This document shows positions 11,301-18,733 of a DNA stretch of 64,000 nt, one piece after another. Within the stretch, counting starts at the first letter, position 1. The number at the start of each line of letters is the position of its first letter. A model generated the notes under the pieces. The model was not told the origin of the DNA. It was given only the letters and a program-made list of their open reading frames with translations, and did not search any database. Both the position numbers and the translations under genes were made by a program. Source of the stretch: Tritrichomonas musculus (Eukaryota; Parabasalia; Tritrichomonadida; Tritrichomonadidae); NCBI GenBank assembly GCA_039105265.1, contig JAPFFF010000053.1, positions 248,001-312,000 on the forward strand, read 5' to 3'.

Positions 11301-11530
11301 TTGATGAAAAAGGTAATGAAGGCTATCACATCCGTATGCGTGGAGTACCCAAGCAATGCATATTAAACAAGTGTAAACGAATGGGTATTACAGTAGAGGA
11401 GTTATATGAAAGGATGTATCACGGAGAAGAAATAACATTTAATTTATTAGATGGTTCCAATTGCTTCAGAAAGAGTAATTCTTATCAACAAATTAATATT
11501 CCGGTTTTTGAAAGAAAGATGAAATTTTAA
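8378..11530 (+). CDS. polB: Protein-primed family B DNA polymerase (Polinton pPolB)
   Basis: A 1050-residue DNA polymerase that would replicate the element using a terminal-protein primer. Exonuclease motif I is S-D-F-E-T-N with D379, exo II is H-N-L-K-Y-D-A, and exo III is Y-C-K-L-D-C. Polymerase motif A is D-A-V-S-L-Y-P-S with D662, motif B is N-S-I-Y-G-K-S, and motif C is Y-T-D-T-D-S-V with D909 and D911. The N-terminal 370 residues form the long extra region typical of Polinton polymerases, where a terminal-protein-like part may lie. Length is usual for the family. An HNH gene follows after 11 bp on the same strand. Start: ATG at 8378, just after an AT-rich leader. Confidence 0.96.
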   Translation: MTYLFDISVDLYSTARTEARKEYKQRVKDVRDKRKFKKYLKEFMTKAKKEISFDIDIGDDEDKRLAFTETLRQLHKENKKNIVVKSESLGGEEYKWFTLSKARRLDSTIGHISGTIDLNDDCSDNNPWVGNVFIPAKYQLLFIKNRKRGKQTSFTINKEDNKGKLYEEEVEVDEDYRDNPEGGFFPYINLSDLDLSQYQIFKTVDKKNYKDNCLVYACIQSGVFTDEEINYLRFMVKTRLIPNNLIYDIAKQFKCHFVVRRINEGKDVVNQQEIKIDTRKRPWAKEFDRIVDLLLYKNHYMIYKPLNGVKPMAIFRKLFKEGKFREIKSCEMNILATNEYNSHLADYTDLEYDPELCCKLIDSSETKKEREWSRIYYSDFETNTTVSPHMPYLNITVYRTKELIHKMIFDGTNIADRLLKSLENNSLIYFHNLKYDACFFINTPGWDVQITERSGTILQIVMTKYKPNKRLTFRNSYSIIPAALASFGKMFQLPVHKEVMAYKIYTERNINRKTVSALEFQLQYYLENQDKKPLTQIKQDWKQLIDNAKACGAYVGGAIDIMKYAIYYCKLDCIVLMKGVEKFNRDLVEVFKQTKTKMLDVHNFISISSIGYYYAYKFGCFDGCYQLSGKPQNFIQRCVSGGRTMTANNEKQYIEERIQDFDAVSLYPSAMSIMSGVPKGVPEVIRLEASGTNRAGPSDMFTKELLDFDQFFIEINIKKIKCKADKPYKFGQIFSRNDQGSKIFNNNPINNYYIDKRAFMDLMEFYDFDYEFIRGYYFDKGFNNKINVFIEKLFNLRRRYQDANNPLQQTIKLLLNSIYGKSILKATTTETKCIPKDKAIKYIWKNYNYITEVIENKSIDNVYVKKVKPINSHFNLPHFGASVLSWSKHLMNRVMSTAEQNGIDIYYTDTDSVHVREIDVPRIAEVFKKKYGKELIGKKMTQFHCDFDSFNGAVGSVHSRKLIALGKKSYLDILVDEKGNEGYHIRMRGVPKQCILNKCKRMGITVEELYERMYHGEEITFNLLDGSNCFRKSNSYQQINIPVFERKMKF

Positions 11531-11541
11531 TTTTAGTATAC

Positions 11542-12105
11542 ATGGAAGCTAAATATATCGCCCTAAAAGATTTCATGGATTATGAAATATTAGATAAATA
11601 TCCATTCACAATTAGGAGAAAAAGAGATGGATATGAAATTAGTGAGTGGTTTGATAGAAAAGGTTATGCTGTTATAAAATTAAATGGAAAACATTTTAAG
11701 AAGCACAGGATTATAGCACAACAATTCATTCCAAACCCTGATAACTTACCTCAAGTGGACCATATTAATCATAATAGAGCTGATTATAGAATAGAGAACT
11801 TAAGGTGGATTACAAATCAGGAAAACTGTATGAACAAGTCTAAGCAAGGAGGTATTGAGTACACATTCATTGATAAACTTGATGAAGATGAATCTTTTGA
11901 AATTAAAAGATATGGTGAACATGAATTTCATAATTATTACTTTAACTTAGTTGATGAACAGTTTTATTTGAAAACTCATGACGACATGTATAGAAGATTG
12001 CATATAAATAATGATAGAGGATCTGAGTGTGTATTTATGAAAGATGTAAATGGTAAGCTAAGAAAAATAAGTATAAAACAATTCCGTAAACGTTATGATA
12101 TCTAA
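11542..12105 (+). CDS. HNH homing-type endonuclease (NUMOD4 + HNH_3), copy A
   Basis: A 187-residue protein. Residues 13-27 (Y-E-I-L-D-K-Y-P-F-T-I-R-R-K) form a NUMOD4-like DNA-binding start. The HNH_3 core follows: K-K-H-R-I-I-A near 53-59, Q-V-D-H-I-N-H-N at 71-78, and E-N-L-R-W-I-T-N-Q-E-N at 85-95. Such proteins cut DNA and often spread as free-standing homing endonucleases. Two relatives with the same layout lie at 14277-14855 and 15839-16456 on the other strand. Its TAA stop runs into the left arm of an inverted repeat at 12104. The presumed target is unknown. Confidence 0.88.
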   Translation: MEAKYIALKDFMDYEILDKYPFTIRRKRDGYEISEWFDRKGYAVIKLNGKHFKKHRIIAQQFIPNPDNLPQVDHINHNRADYRIENLRWITNQENCMNKSKQGGIEYTFIDKLDEDESFEIKRYGEHEFHNYYFNLVDEQFYLKTHDDMYRRLHINNDRGSECVFMKDVNGKLRKISIKQFRKRYDI

Positions 12106-12169
12106 AAAATCTTCATCTTATTTTTGGTTTGGGTGAAGAGGTGAATTGTCACCTATTTTTTGTCACCTT
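12104..12169. repeat. Left arm of inverted repeat enclosing gene 12213-13232
   Basis: This 66-bp arm starts with A6 inside the stop codon of the HNH gene and is the inverted counterpart of 13326-13391. The outer 31 bp match perfectly. It contains the dyad GGTGAATTGTCACC and further GGTGA/TCACC motifs. The arms, together with the gene between them, look like a discrete cassette inserted between two convergent genes, though bidirectional 3'-end signals are an alternative. No target duplication is evident. Confidence 0.85.
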
Positions 12170-12212
12170 TATTTTTTTAGTTAATTTTTTATCTTTCATT
12201 TACATAAACCTA

Positions 12213-13232
12213 ATGATAGCGCAAACAAATACACAAGCTCAAGCCGACTTCAATGTTAATGAATATCTTGTTGACCTAATACCTAAACCAATATCTGATG
12301 TAAATGGGAAAGTTGATAAGTATTATGATATTCATGGAAACCCTATTAAGCCTCTTGTGGAAGTTAGTTGTGAGAAGGAATTAAACACAAAGAGAATGAT
12401 TATGAGGGATTTGCTAACTAATAACTATAATCCTGATGCTTATGATGTTAAGTTTGAGCACAACAATAAATATATCAAAGACGTTTTCACTATGATTTCA
12501 AGTCTTCCAAAGATAATGCCAATATCACAAACAAAACCATTTGAACCAATATTTAATGAAATAGAAGTATTAAAGACAGATAGTGCAGAACTTAAGAAGT
12601 TTCTACGTAAAATGAATGTACAGTTTGTTGGTTATTATTGTGACCACAATGCTATGAATGAGAAGTGCGATAAAGTAGTGATGAGTACAAGTGAACTTTT
12701 GGAGAGTGAAGACTTTGAGAAATATAAAGAGTTTATTGAAAGATACGCTAACTGTATATATGATGTATTCTGTTATTACTGGTATGATATGGAAAACAAT
12801 AATAATCATGAGAGCTTAAGAAGTAAGGTTAATGAATTTCATATTGATTACAGTACCTTATTGAAGCTTAGATGCTGTATTACGAGGATTAATACTAAAA
12901 TATTTAATATCAATTCAAGTTCCAATAAACGTTGCAGCAAGTGTGAGGCCAAACAGAGATTATATGAATATACTTTGCGTGAAGTTCAACGTATGAGAGC
13001 TGAACAGGAAGAAATCGATAGGCAGTTTGATGAGTCTGATTACGATTTAACCAAGTTTATGCAGAACAATTATCCAAGCATTGATAGATTATTGTTAAAG
13101 GATGTTCAGCAGAGATATGCCAAAGAGTTTGGACAAAAATTAACCTTTGCTGAATTAACAGATAGACTCGAACAGACAGGCAAATGGAAGATAACAAACG
13201 TTCATAGGACACAATATGTGAATAGAGTGTGA
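12213..13232 (+). CDS. Unknown 339-residue protein inside an inverted-repeat cassette
   Basis: The ATG at 12213 is preferred over an upstream frame extension through the repeat arm, because it lies some 20 bp after a TCATTT motif resembling the trichomonad initiator element, and the extension would be a hydrophobic translation of repeat DNA. The protein is charged and largely helical, with one C-S-K-C pair near residue 245 followed by a long helix rich in Arg, Glu and Gln. The C-terminal 60 residues look like a small helical or winged-helix DNA-binding module. The stop codon lies within an inverted copy of the repeat (13229-13271). I do not recognise the family. A replication, regulatory or mobility role is possible but unproven. 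Confidence 0.75.
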   Translation: MIAQTNTQAQADFNVNEYLVDLIPKPISDVNGKVDKYYDIHGNPIKPLVEVSCEKELNTKRMIMRDLLTNNYNPDAYDVKFEHNNKYIKDVFTMISSLPKIMPISQTKPFEPIFNEIEVLKTDSAELKKFLRKMNVQFVGYYCDHNAMNEKCDKVVMSTSELLESEDFEKYKEFIERYANCIYDVFCYYWYDMENNNNHESLRSKVNEFHIDYSTLLKLRCCITRINTKIFNINSSSNKRCSKCEAKQRLYEYTLREVQRMRAEQEEIDRQFDESDYDLTKFMQNNYPSIDRLLLKDVQQRYAKEFGQKLTFAELTDRLEQTGKWKITNVHRTQYVNRV

Positions 13233-13271
13233 AGGTGACAAAAATGTGGTGACAATTCACCTCTTCACCTA
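13229..13271. repeat. Inner inverted copy of the cassette repeat
   Basis: This 43-bp segment is the inverted match of 12129-12169, including the GAAGAGGTGA part. It is also a direct repeat of 13324-13358, about 95 bp to the right. It contains the stop codon of the enclosed gene. The right side of the cassette therefore carries two copies and the left side one. Confidence 0.8.
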
Positions 13272-13325
13272 ATGATCAAAAATACTAAAAAATCATCTTA
13301 TACTTTTGTTTATCAGATGGCTGTG

Positions 13326-13391
13326 AAGGTGACAAAAATGTGGTGACAATTCACCTGTTAACCCAAACCAAAAATAAGATGAAGATTTTTT
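13326..13391. repeat. Right arm of inverted repeat enclosing gene 12213-13232
   Basis: This segment is the inverted counterpart of 12104-12169. The outermost 31 bp are identical after reverse complementing, and the dyad GGTGAATTGTCACC is conserved. The arm ends 4 bp before the stop codon of the convergent 94-residue gene. Confidence 0.85.
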
Positions 13392-13395
13392 GTTT

Positions 13396-13680
13396 TCATG
13401 CTTCTTTCTTCTCAGCAGTAACCATTTGAGCTTCGCGAGTGCTCGCAGCGAATTGAGCAATTTTCTTCAATTCCTCTAATTCTTGCTTCTTTCTTTGTCT
13501 ATATTCTTTTTGTTGTTGTCGTCTGGCTTCAAGTCTTTCTTCAGGGGTATTATATTTACTCTTCCTGCCTCTTTTCGGAGTATCAACTATTTCTTTCAGA
13601 TTCTCACTTGACTTCGATTTGGACAATTTCTTTATTACTTCTGTTTTCTTGAATTGGTTTAGGTCTATTTTACTCGTCAT
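13396..13680 (-). CDS. Small basic, bZIP-like or AT-hook-like DNA-binding protein
   Basis: A 94-residue protein from the ATG at 13680; the longer frame starts with TTG. It is strongly basic in the middle: K-R-G-R-K-S-K-Y (an AT-hook-like core), then a run of Arg, Gln and Lys leading into a helix with Leu spacing (Q-E-L-E-E-L-K-K). This resembles the basic region plus short zipper of bZIP proteins, or a viral DNA-condensing protein. It overlaps nothing and is the last gene of the minus-strand block before the cassette. It is preceded by the leader TTTTTATCAAAATG shared with other genes of the element. The role is inferred from composition only. Confidence 0.7.
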   Translation of the reverse strand: MTSKIDLNQFKKTEVIKKLSKSKSSENLKEIVDTPKRGRKSKYNTPEERLEARRQQQKEYRQRKKQELEELKKIAQFAASTREAQMVTAEKKEA

Positions 13681-13709
13681 TTTGATAAAAATAAAAAAAC
13701 AAATAATAA

Positions 13710-14237
13710 TTACATGTTGATACTGTATTTGAGACAAAGATGATATTTGTTAACTAGCTCATTGTACTGAGGATTAAAGTATGTTTTGAAATCAGTACAT
13801 ACTTCTCCATTATCATTTACTATCTTAATGGAATCTATCTTACGTATTGGATTAGCTTTCCCTGCACAACAACCTACATCCTCATCAAGACTTATTTCTA
13901 CCACCTCCGCCTTAATAATTGTTTTAATTATATTAGATAAGGCAGTAACAGGGACAATTATACAATTCTTTGATATTAAGTTGGATAATAATGCTTTGTC
14001 CTGGTCTAACAATATTTTTGCATACGTTTCAAGTATCACGTACTTAACATCCTTTGTTTCTTCTTCTTGATTCTCTTCTAATTCAACATTACGAGTGATA
14101 ACAATTTCTTCTTTTCCATCATCCCTTTTGTTTATAATAATATTATTATTTATATTGCTTGTTGACTGTGCTGCTGCTTGAGGTTCTAATGAAACGTTCG
14201 CCTGCACACCTTGTGATAAGGATCTTTTCTTAATCAT
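13710..14237 (-). CDS. Unknown 175-residue Maverick protein
   Basis: The ATG at 14237 is preferred because the longer frame begins with TTG. The N-terminal 60 residues are low complexity (Ala, Gln, Ser, Asn, then Glu-rich). The remaining 110 residues look like a compact alpha/beta domain with a C-C-A-G segment near residue 122. No known motif was recognised. It sits between the small basic protein and an HNH gene, all on the minus strand with gaps of 30 to 40 bp, suggesting compact, individually promoted genes. Confidence 0.7.
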   Translation of the reverse strand: MIKKRSLSQGVQANVSLEPQAAAQSTSNINNNIIINKRDDGKEEIVITRNVELEENQEEETKDVKYVILETYAKILLDQDKALLSNLISKNCIIVPVTALSNIIKTIIKAEVVEISLDEDVGCCAGKANPIRKIDSIKIVNDNGEVCTDFKTYFNPQYNELVNKYHLCLKYSINM

Positions 14238-14276
14238 TTTGTTTAAAAATAAAAAGTTGTTTTTTGCCAATACCTC

Positions 14277-14855
14277 TTATTCAACACCATATAACTTTTT
14301 GAAGTTTAAATAATGTACCTTAACATATTTACCATTAGTATTCATCATTGAAACAAATTTTTGTCCTGTCTTATGTTCATTAATATGCATTTTCCTGATT
14401 CTAACACCATTATCAAAATAAAATATATTATCACAATAATAATATCCTTCAAAATGATGCTTTCCATAATCATTTACTACAATTGCATCATCTGGTAAGG
14501 TATCAACATATTCATATTCAATATTATGTACGGAAGATTTATTTTTGCAATTTTCAGAAGCTGAACACCAACGTAAGTTTTCTATATGATTATTTGTAAC
14601 ATCTCCATCAATATGATCTATTTGTGTTTTATTATTTGGATCATCATTTTGTATAAATTGAATTGCTATAATTCTATGTTTTCTGCAATTATTTTGATTC
14701 AAACAAAGTGTTATATAGCCATCTTTATCATACCTTTCTTTAATGACATGATGATTATCCTTTCTTCTAATTGTAAATGGATATTGATTAAGTATTTCAT
14801 ACTTATCTTCAAAACCAATAAGTGGAACAAATTCTATCGTTTGCCCTTCAGTCAT
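14277..14855 (-). CDS. HNH homing-type endonuclease (NUMOD4 + HNH_3), copy B
   Basis: A 192-residue relative of the genes at 11542 and 15839. It has the NUMOD4-like K-Y-E-I-L-N-Q-Y-P-F-T-I-R-R-K start (residues 18-32), then the HNH_3 core with K-H-R-I-I-A, Q-I-D-H-I-D-G-D and E-N-L-R-W-C-S-A-S-E-N. The C-terminal 70 residues (K-H-H-F-E-G-Y-Y-Y-type segment, then M-H-I-N) align with the same part of the other two copies, so the whole protein is shared and not just the nuclease core. The leader TATCAAAATG matches that of neighbouring genes. Confidence 0.88.
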   Translation of the reverse strand: MTEGQTIEFVPLIGFEDKYEILNQYPFTIRRKDNHHVIKERYDKDGYITLCLNQNNCRKHRIIAIQFIQNDDPNNKTQIDHIDGDVTNNHIENLRWCSASENCKNKSSVHNIEYEYVDTLPDDAIVVNDYGKHHFEGYYYCDNIFYFDNGVRIRKMHINEHKTGQKFVSMMNTNGKYVKVHYLNFKKLYGVE

Positions 14856-14885
14856 TTTGATAGAGATAAAAATATTAATTTATTT

Positions 14886-15314
14886 TCAGTAATGAATATT
14901 AGCTTGCTTAACATTAATTGGTTTAAAGTATCCAATCCTTCCTTTATTTCTTTCATCCGCTCTACCTTGTATTTCTCCTAATTTCTCTGGTTTCTTTAAG
15001 TATGGAGGAAGAATAGGAGCTTTAGGTGCTTTATCTTTCTTTAAATAATACCCTCCATCTGTAATACTAACAGGTGGTTCGTGTAATGGTCTTGTTTTAT
15101 GTTGATTACTCTTTGGTGGTTTGACTGGTTTGTTTTCCATATACTTTGTTGGTGGTCTATTAATTCTTGGGTTAAACGTAACTGCGTAAGTATTGTCATT
15201 AGAAAATATGCCGAAGTGATTAAACTCTATTGTCTTCTCAGTCTTAGTTCCTTCATTAAACATTGTCCCCTCTGCTCCAACTGTTGTTGAATTGGGTTTT
15301 CTGTACTTATTCAT
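14886..15314 (-). CDS. Unknown Pro/Lys-rich 142-residue protein
   Basis: The protein is rich in Pro, Lys and Asn with several P-P segments (R-P-P-T-K, K-P-P-K-S, H-E-P-P-V, I-L-P-P-Y), no hydrophobic segment and little predicted order. It begins at the ATG at 15314 and ends 30 bp from the next gene. Basic disordered proteins of this size in Polintons and adenovirus-like elements often accompany the genome inside the particle, but nothing specific identifies it. Confidence 0.65.
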   Translation of the reverse strand: MNKYRKPNSTTVGAEGTMFNEGTKTEKTIEFNHFGIFSNDNTYAVTFNPRINRPPTKYMENKPVKPPKSNQHKTRPLHEPPVSITDGGYYLKKDKAPKAPILPPYLKKPEKLGEIQGRADERNKGRIGYFKPINVKQANIHY

Positions 15315-15352
15315 TTCTTTTTCAAAAAAAATTGGTCAGTCGAGATTCCGAC

Positions 15353-15802
15353 TTACAGAACTAGCTCTTGATGGAGACCGATAAATAGTTCAGGTGTATT
15401 TAATTCATATTTCTTACGTAATTCCTCTACCATTGTTTTAGTCTTTTTAGATGCTAATTCTATCGAGTAATTGTAATAACTGTATTCCTCATAATTTTGT
15501 TCCTTATTTGAACCATTAACAAAAAACTCTTGCATTTTATAATTAATTTTCCTTCTTGAGTTAGTATTTAATACTATGTGTTCTATATCATATTCTTTAA
15601 TCTTATCTGGATATATCCTCCATACGTTCTTGTCCGCCTTAATTGATATGTAGATGACTTTTGCTAAATATTTATTTTTTGAAAGTTGAATTGGATATCG
15701 ATCACAAAGGATAGCGAAATTACTTTCCTTAAAATCTTCGGGGTTATCAGCGAGGGAAATAACATTATTGATGTAATCATATACCTTGAATTGTTGCTCC
15801 AT
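15353..15802 (-). CDS. Unknown 149-residue Maverick protein
   Basis: An alpha/beta-looking protein starting at the ATG at 15802, with a Tyr-rich central part (Y-E-E-Y-S-Y-Y-N-Y) and a C-terminal helical stretch. It shows no signal peptide, membrane segment or catalytic signature. It is flanked at 37 to 40 bp by the Pro/Lys-rich gene and the third HNH gene. The frame is clean and codon use is like its neighbours, so it is likely real, but function is unknown. Confidence 0.65.
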   Translation of the reverse strand: MEQQFKVYDYINNVISLADNPEDFKESNFAILCDRYPIQLSKNKYLAKVIYISIKADKNVWRIYPDKIKEYDIEHIVLNTNSRRKINYKMQEFFVNGSNKEQNYEEYSYYNYSIELASKKTKTMVEELRKKYELNTPELFIGLHQELVL

Positions 15803-15838
15803 TTTGTATGGAAATAAAAAAATATAAATAAAATTTTT

Positions 15839-16456
15839 TTAGTCTAATCCGTATTGTTGTTTGAAAATATGTATATAAAAAGTAGTCTTTTTATTATTTA
15901 TATCTCTTGTCGCAATGAATTTACGTCCTCCTTTAGCTGTATTAATATGCATAATTCTATAAACTTCATCAGTTATCCTTTGGTAGAAGATATCTTCTTC
16001 AGTTTCTTCATTATAATAGTAATAATATTCTTTTTCAGCAAATACTCTTCTTTCCTTTTTCATGTCATAATGCGTGATAACTATAGCATCATCTGGTATA
16101 TCGTCAACAAACTCGTATTTAACACCATTTCTTGATGAAGCATTTCTGTTATTTTCACTTGCTGAAACCCAACGAAGATTCGATAAATGATAATCCGTTC
16201 TGTCTTTTGATATATGATCCACTTGTGTTTTATGTTCTGGGTCGTCATTTGATATGAACTGTTTGGCTATAATCCTATGCTTATCTATTTTGTTTCCATT
16301 AAGATTTACACTTGGGTAACCATTACTTTTATTAATTGTCTCTTTTACAACATATTTATTATCCTTTCTTCGAATAGTGAATGGATAATGGTTTAGTATT
16401 TCATAGTCCGGATATTCGTTCAGTGTAACAAATTCGATTGCTTGTTGTTCTGTCAT
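15839..16456 (-). CDS. HNH homing-type endonuclease (NUMOD4 + HNH_3), copy C
   Basis: A 205-residue relative of the copies at 11542 and 14277. The ATG at 16456 is chosen because the sequence from it (M-T-E-Q-Q-A-I-E-F) aligns with the start of copy B, while the upstream extension translates AT-rich leader. It has the NUMOD4-like Y-E-I-L-N-H-Y-P-F-T-I-R-R-K and the HNH_3 core with K-H-R-I-I-A, Q-V-D-H-I-S-K-D and S-N-L-R-W-V-S-A-S-E-N, then the same type of C-terminal domain. A TCACTA motif in the leader resembles a trichomonad initiator. Confidence 0.88.
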   Translation of the reverse strand: MTEQQAIEFVTLNEYPDYEILNHYPFTIRRKDNKYVVKETINKSNGYPSVNLNGNKIDKHRIIAKQFISNDDPEHKTQVDHISKDRTDYHLSNLRWVSASENNRNASSRNGVKYEFVDDIPDDAIVITHYDMKKERRVFAEKEYYYYYNEETEEDIFYQRITDEVYRIMHINTAKGGRKFIATRDINNKKTTFYIHIFKQQYGLD

Positions 16457-16523
16457 TTTATATTTATGTATAGTGATAATAAAAAATAAAATTAAATTAG
16501 AAAGACGCAATTATTTTTGTTAC

Positions 16524-18137
16524 TTAATCCCTTGAGGTCAGATCATAATTGCCCAAGCGAACTAAAGGTGGCATGCCATTTGGCTGAACTAAGATAGATA
16601 TAGAAGAATCAAACAAGAGACATATTAAAGGTGGAGTTTGAGTAGCTTTTGCATATGTATTGTCACCAGTTTCTTGTGTTACATTTATTTCAAAATTAAT
16701 AGGTGACAAAGAGGTTAATCCTTGTTGATATGTATTATCAGTTTCTGTAGGTAATCCGATAAAGAAACTACTCTTGTCATTTGAATAAATTCCAATCGAA
16801 TAACCAAATTTAGGTTTATTAGTAGTCTTATCTCTATCACAATGAGTTAAACTGTTTACCACTTCCTTATTAAAACCACTTTGTCCTCCATTCACGTTCA
16901 TTGCGTTCTGACAATATTCTAAGAACTCTGGGTATTCATCTGTAGTGCCAAATGGCTTTGCAGGAATGTTACCATAACCTCCACAGTTTAATTGGAAGGA
17001 CTTAAAGTTAGGATTCTTAAAGTATGTATGATGAGTATGCTTCACAGGAAATAATAAGTAAATTGAGTCAACAAAGCGAGGAGTGATTGTGCAAGTAGTC
17101 TTGTCATTAGGGTTCTTTAATGGAGTAGTAGTAGTGTAAATAGATATCGTTTGGGTTGGAAATGTAAGTGGATGAGTTGGGTCTGCATATCGTTGTACTA
17201 GACTAGAGTAAATATTATCCTCTATACCAAAGCAAGGGATAATAGATGAACACTCAGTAACGGAGTAATCAACTTCCTGAAATGTTCTATTTTCTACTGT
17301 AAGTTCTGTTACTCCATCTTTAGCAGTTGGTTTATCAGTATACATTGTTATTGGTTCACCAATTGGGATAAATTCATTAGTAATTTCATTTAATTTATAT
17401 TTTGAATTGACGATATGATCATATTCGAACGCTTTTCCTGGACCCATAGGACAACATACCATACCAGCACATGAAAAGAATAATCGGAGTTCAATTTTGC
17501 CTGCGAATGCTGGAAGGTATTTAATATTTGATAATGGTAAGAACCTTCTTAAATCAATCTTTAGGTGAATTTTATATGTTTTGTCTTCCCATTTTTCTGC
17601 CCAATCAACAATAAATCCTGTTCTGCTGCCTGATTTACCATTCCATATATCTTTATGTCTAGCCTTTGAATATACATCTGCTCTCTTTGTTGTTTCATTC
17701 GCACAACATGCAGTTAAGAACGATTCTTCACAACCAAAGTTCTGGGTATATATCGTTATTCCGTTAGCTACTATTTCATATTTCTCAACTGCATCTCTAG
17801 CATCCTTGAAACCAAACCATACTTTATTAAAATGATATCCATCGCCTTCTACTGCCGTAATCGTACTGCCAGCAGCCTCTTTAATCTTTACCTCCATATC
17901 AGCTCTAATAAATCCATTATATATGTCAGCGGTATTATTGGTGTTAGGTGATATAATTGCACTTGTATATGAACCTTTATGAATTGGAGGCGATGGAGAA
18001 TAAGATGTTTGAGGACTAATTGTGTATTGCTTGTTGGTATCAGACAAGGCTATACAATTATCAACAATATCAAAATAGCTAGCAATTTGGGTACATGTTT
18101 CAGCTGACGTCCTTAGTTCAATTTCTGGATTTAACAT
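16524..18137 (-). CDS. Maverick major capsid protein (double jelly-roll type)
   Basis: A 537-residue protein (ATG at 18137) of the size and beta-rich make-up expected for the Polinton major capsid protein, which forms trimeric capsomers. It has a G-F-x-R-A-D-M-E-V-K segment near residue 77, a long core with C-C-P-M-G-P-G near 230, and a C-terminal block L-S-P-I-N-F-E-I-N-V-T-Q. A decayed relative of its C-terminal part is found at 31087-31730, which independently supports a repeated mobile family. It lies in the usual block with the ATPase and integrase on the same strand. The assignment comes from length, position and general resemblance to trichomonad Maverick capsid proteins. Confidence 0.8.
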   Translation of the reverse strand: MLNPEIELRTSAETCTQIASYFDIVDNCIALSDTNKQYTISPQTSYSPSPPIHKGSYTSAIISPNTNNTADIYNGFIRADMEVKIKEAAGSTITAVEGDGYHFNKVWFGFKDARDAVEKYEIVANGITIYTQNFGCEESFLTACCANETTKRADVYSKARHKDIWNGKSGSRTGFIVDWAEKWEDKTYKIHLKIDLRRFLPLSNIKYLPAFAGKIELRLFFSCAGMVCCPMGPGKAFEYDHIVNSKYKLNEITNEFIPIGEPITMYTDKPTAKDGVTELTVENRTFQEVDYSVTECSSIIPCFGIEDNIYSSLVQRYADPTHPLTFPTQTISIYTTTTPLKNPNDKTTCTITPRFVDSIYLLFPVKHTHHTYFKNPNFKSFQLNCGGYGNIPAKPFGTTDEYPEFLEYCQNAMNVNGGQSGFNKEVVNSLTHCDRDKTTNKPKFGYSIGIYSNDKSSFFIGLPTETDNTYQQGLTSLSPINFEINVTQETGDNTYAKATQTPPLICLLFDSSISILVQPNGMPPLVRLGNYDLTSRD

Positions 18138-18168
18138 ATTTTCTTTTGAGAAAAATAACAAAAGCAAA

Positions 18169-18696
18169 TTAAATCATATCAGAGAAAATATTATTTCGCC
18201 TTCTACGAATAGGTTGAGGTGGGATTACTGGTATTGGTTCCTCTTCTGATTCGTCTTCTATTTGATTTGGTTCTTGGCTCAAGGCGTTTATGTATTGTGG
18301 ATAATATGGTTTTCTCATTTGTTTTTGTATTACATCTTTTATCATTTTCTTCTGTTCTTTCTTTGCCTTTTCGTTTTTAAACTCTTCGCCTAATAGCTTT
18401 AATTGGTTTAGTATTTCTATATTTATTGTTGGATCATATACTTGTTTTGGTTGTTCTTCAATTATTGGTTTTTTGGGTATTGGCTTTTCTTCTGCTGGTT
18501 CTTCTGGTGGGTCGGAATTCTGACCAACAGCTTTTTCTTCAATCGTTTCTGTTTTAGTTAATGGTTCTTTACGTGGGCGAACAATATACTTACCCTCTTT
18601 TTTTGTAGGAAATACTTCATATTCTGGATCCTCTCGTCCATTCAGCCACTTTTGTATTACCTGCAATCTTTTACTTTGTGGTACTCTTTTGCTCAT
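18169..18696 (-). CDS. Acidic/basic low-complexity 175-residue protein, probably virion-associated
   Basis: Starts at the ATG at 18696 after a TATCAATTTAAATG leader. It is rich in Glu, Lys and Pro, with an R-R-R-R-N motif near the C-terminus (I-P-P-Q-P-I-R-R-R-R-N-N) and helices rich in Lys and Glu around residues 100-130. It has no membrane segment. It lies 31 bp upstream of the capsid gene. The arginine cluster could bind DNA or act as a nuclear signal. No family was recognised. Confidence 0.65.
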   Translation of the reverse strand: MSKRVPQSKRLQVIQKWLNGREDPEYEVFPTKKEGKYIVRPRKEPLTKTETIEEKAVGQNSDPPEEPAEEKPIPKKPIIEEQPKQVYDPTINIEILNQLKLLGEEFKNEKAKKEQKKMIKDVIQKQMRKPYYPQYINALSQEPNQIEDESEEEPIPVIPPQPIRRRRNNIFSDMI

Positions 18697-18733
18697 TTAA
18701 ATTGATAAAAAATGTTAATATTTGCACGAGTTT

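Noticed and set aside
12129-12212. N-terminal extension of the cassette gene giving a hydrophobic leader
   Set aside because: It translates the inverted-repeat arm and an AT-rich leader; the later ATG follows an initiator-like motif.
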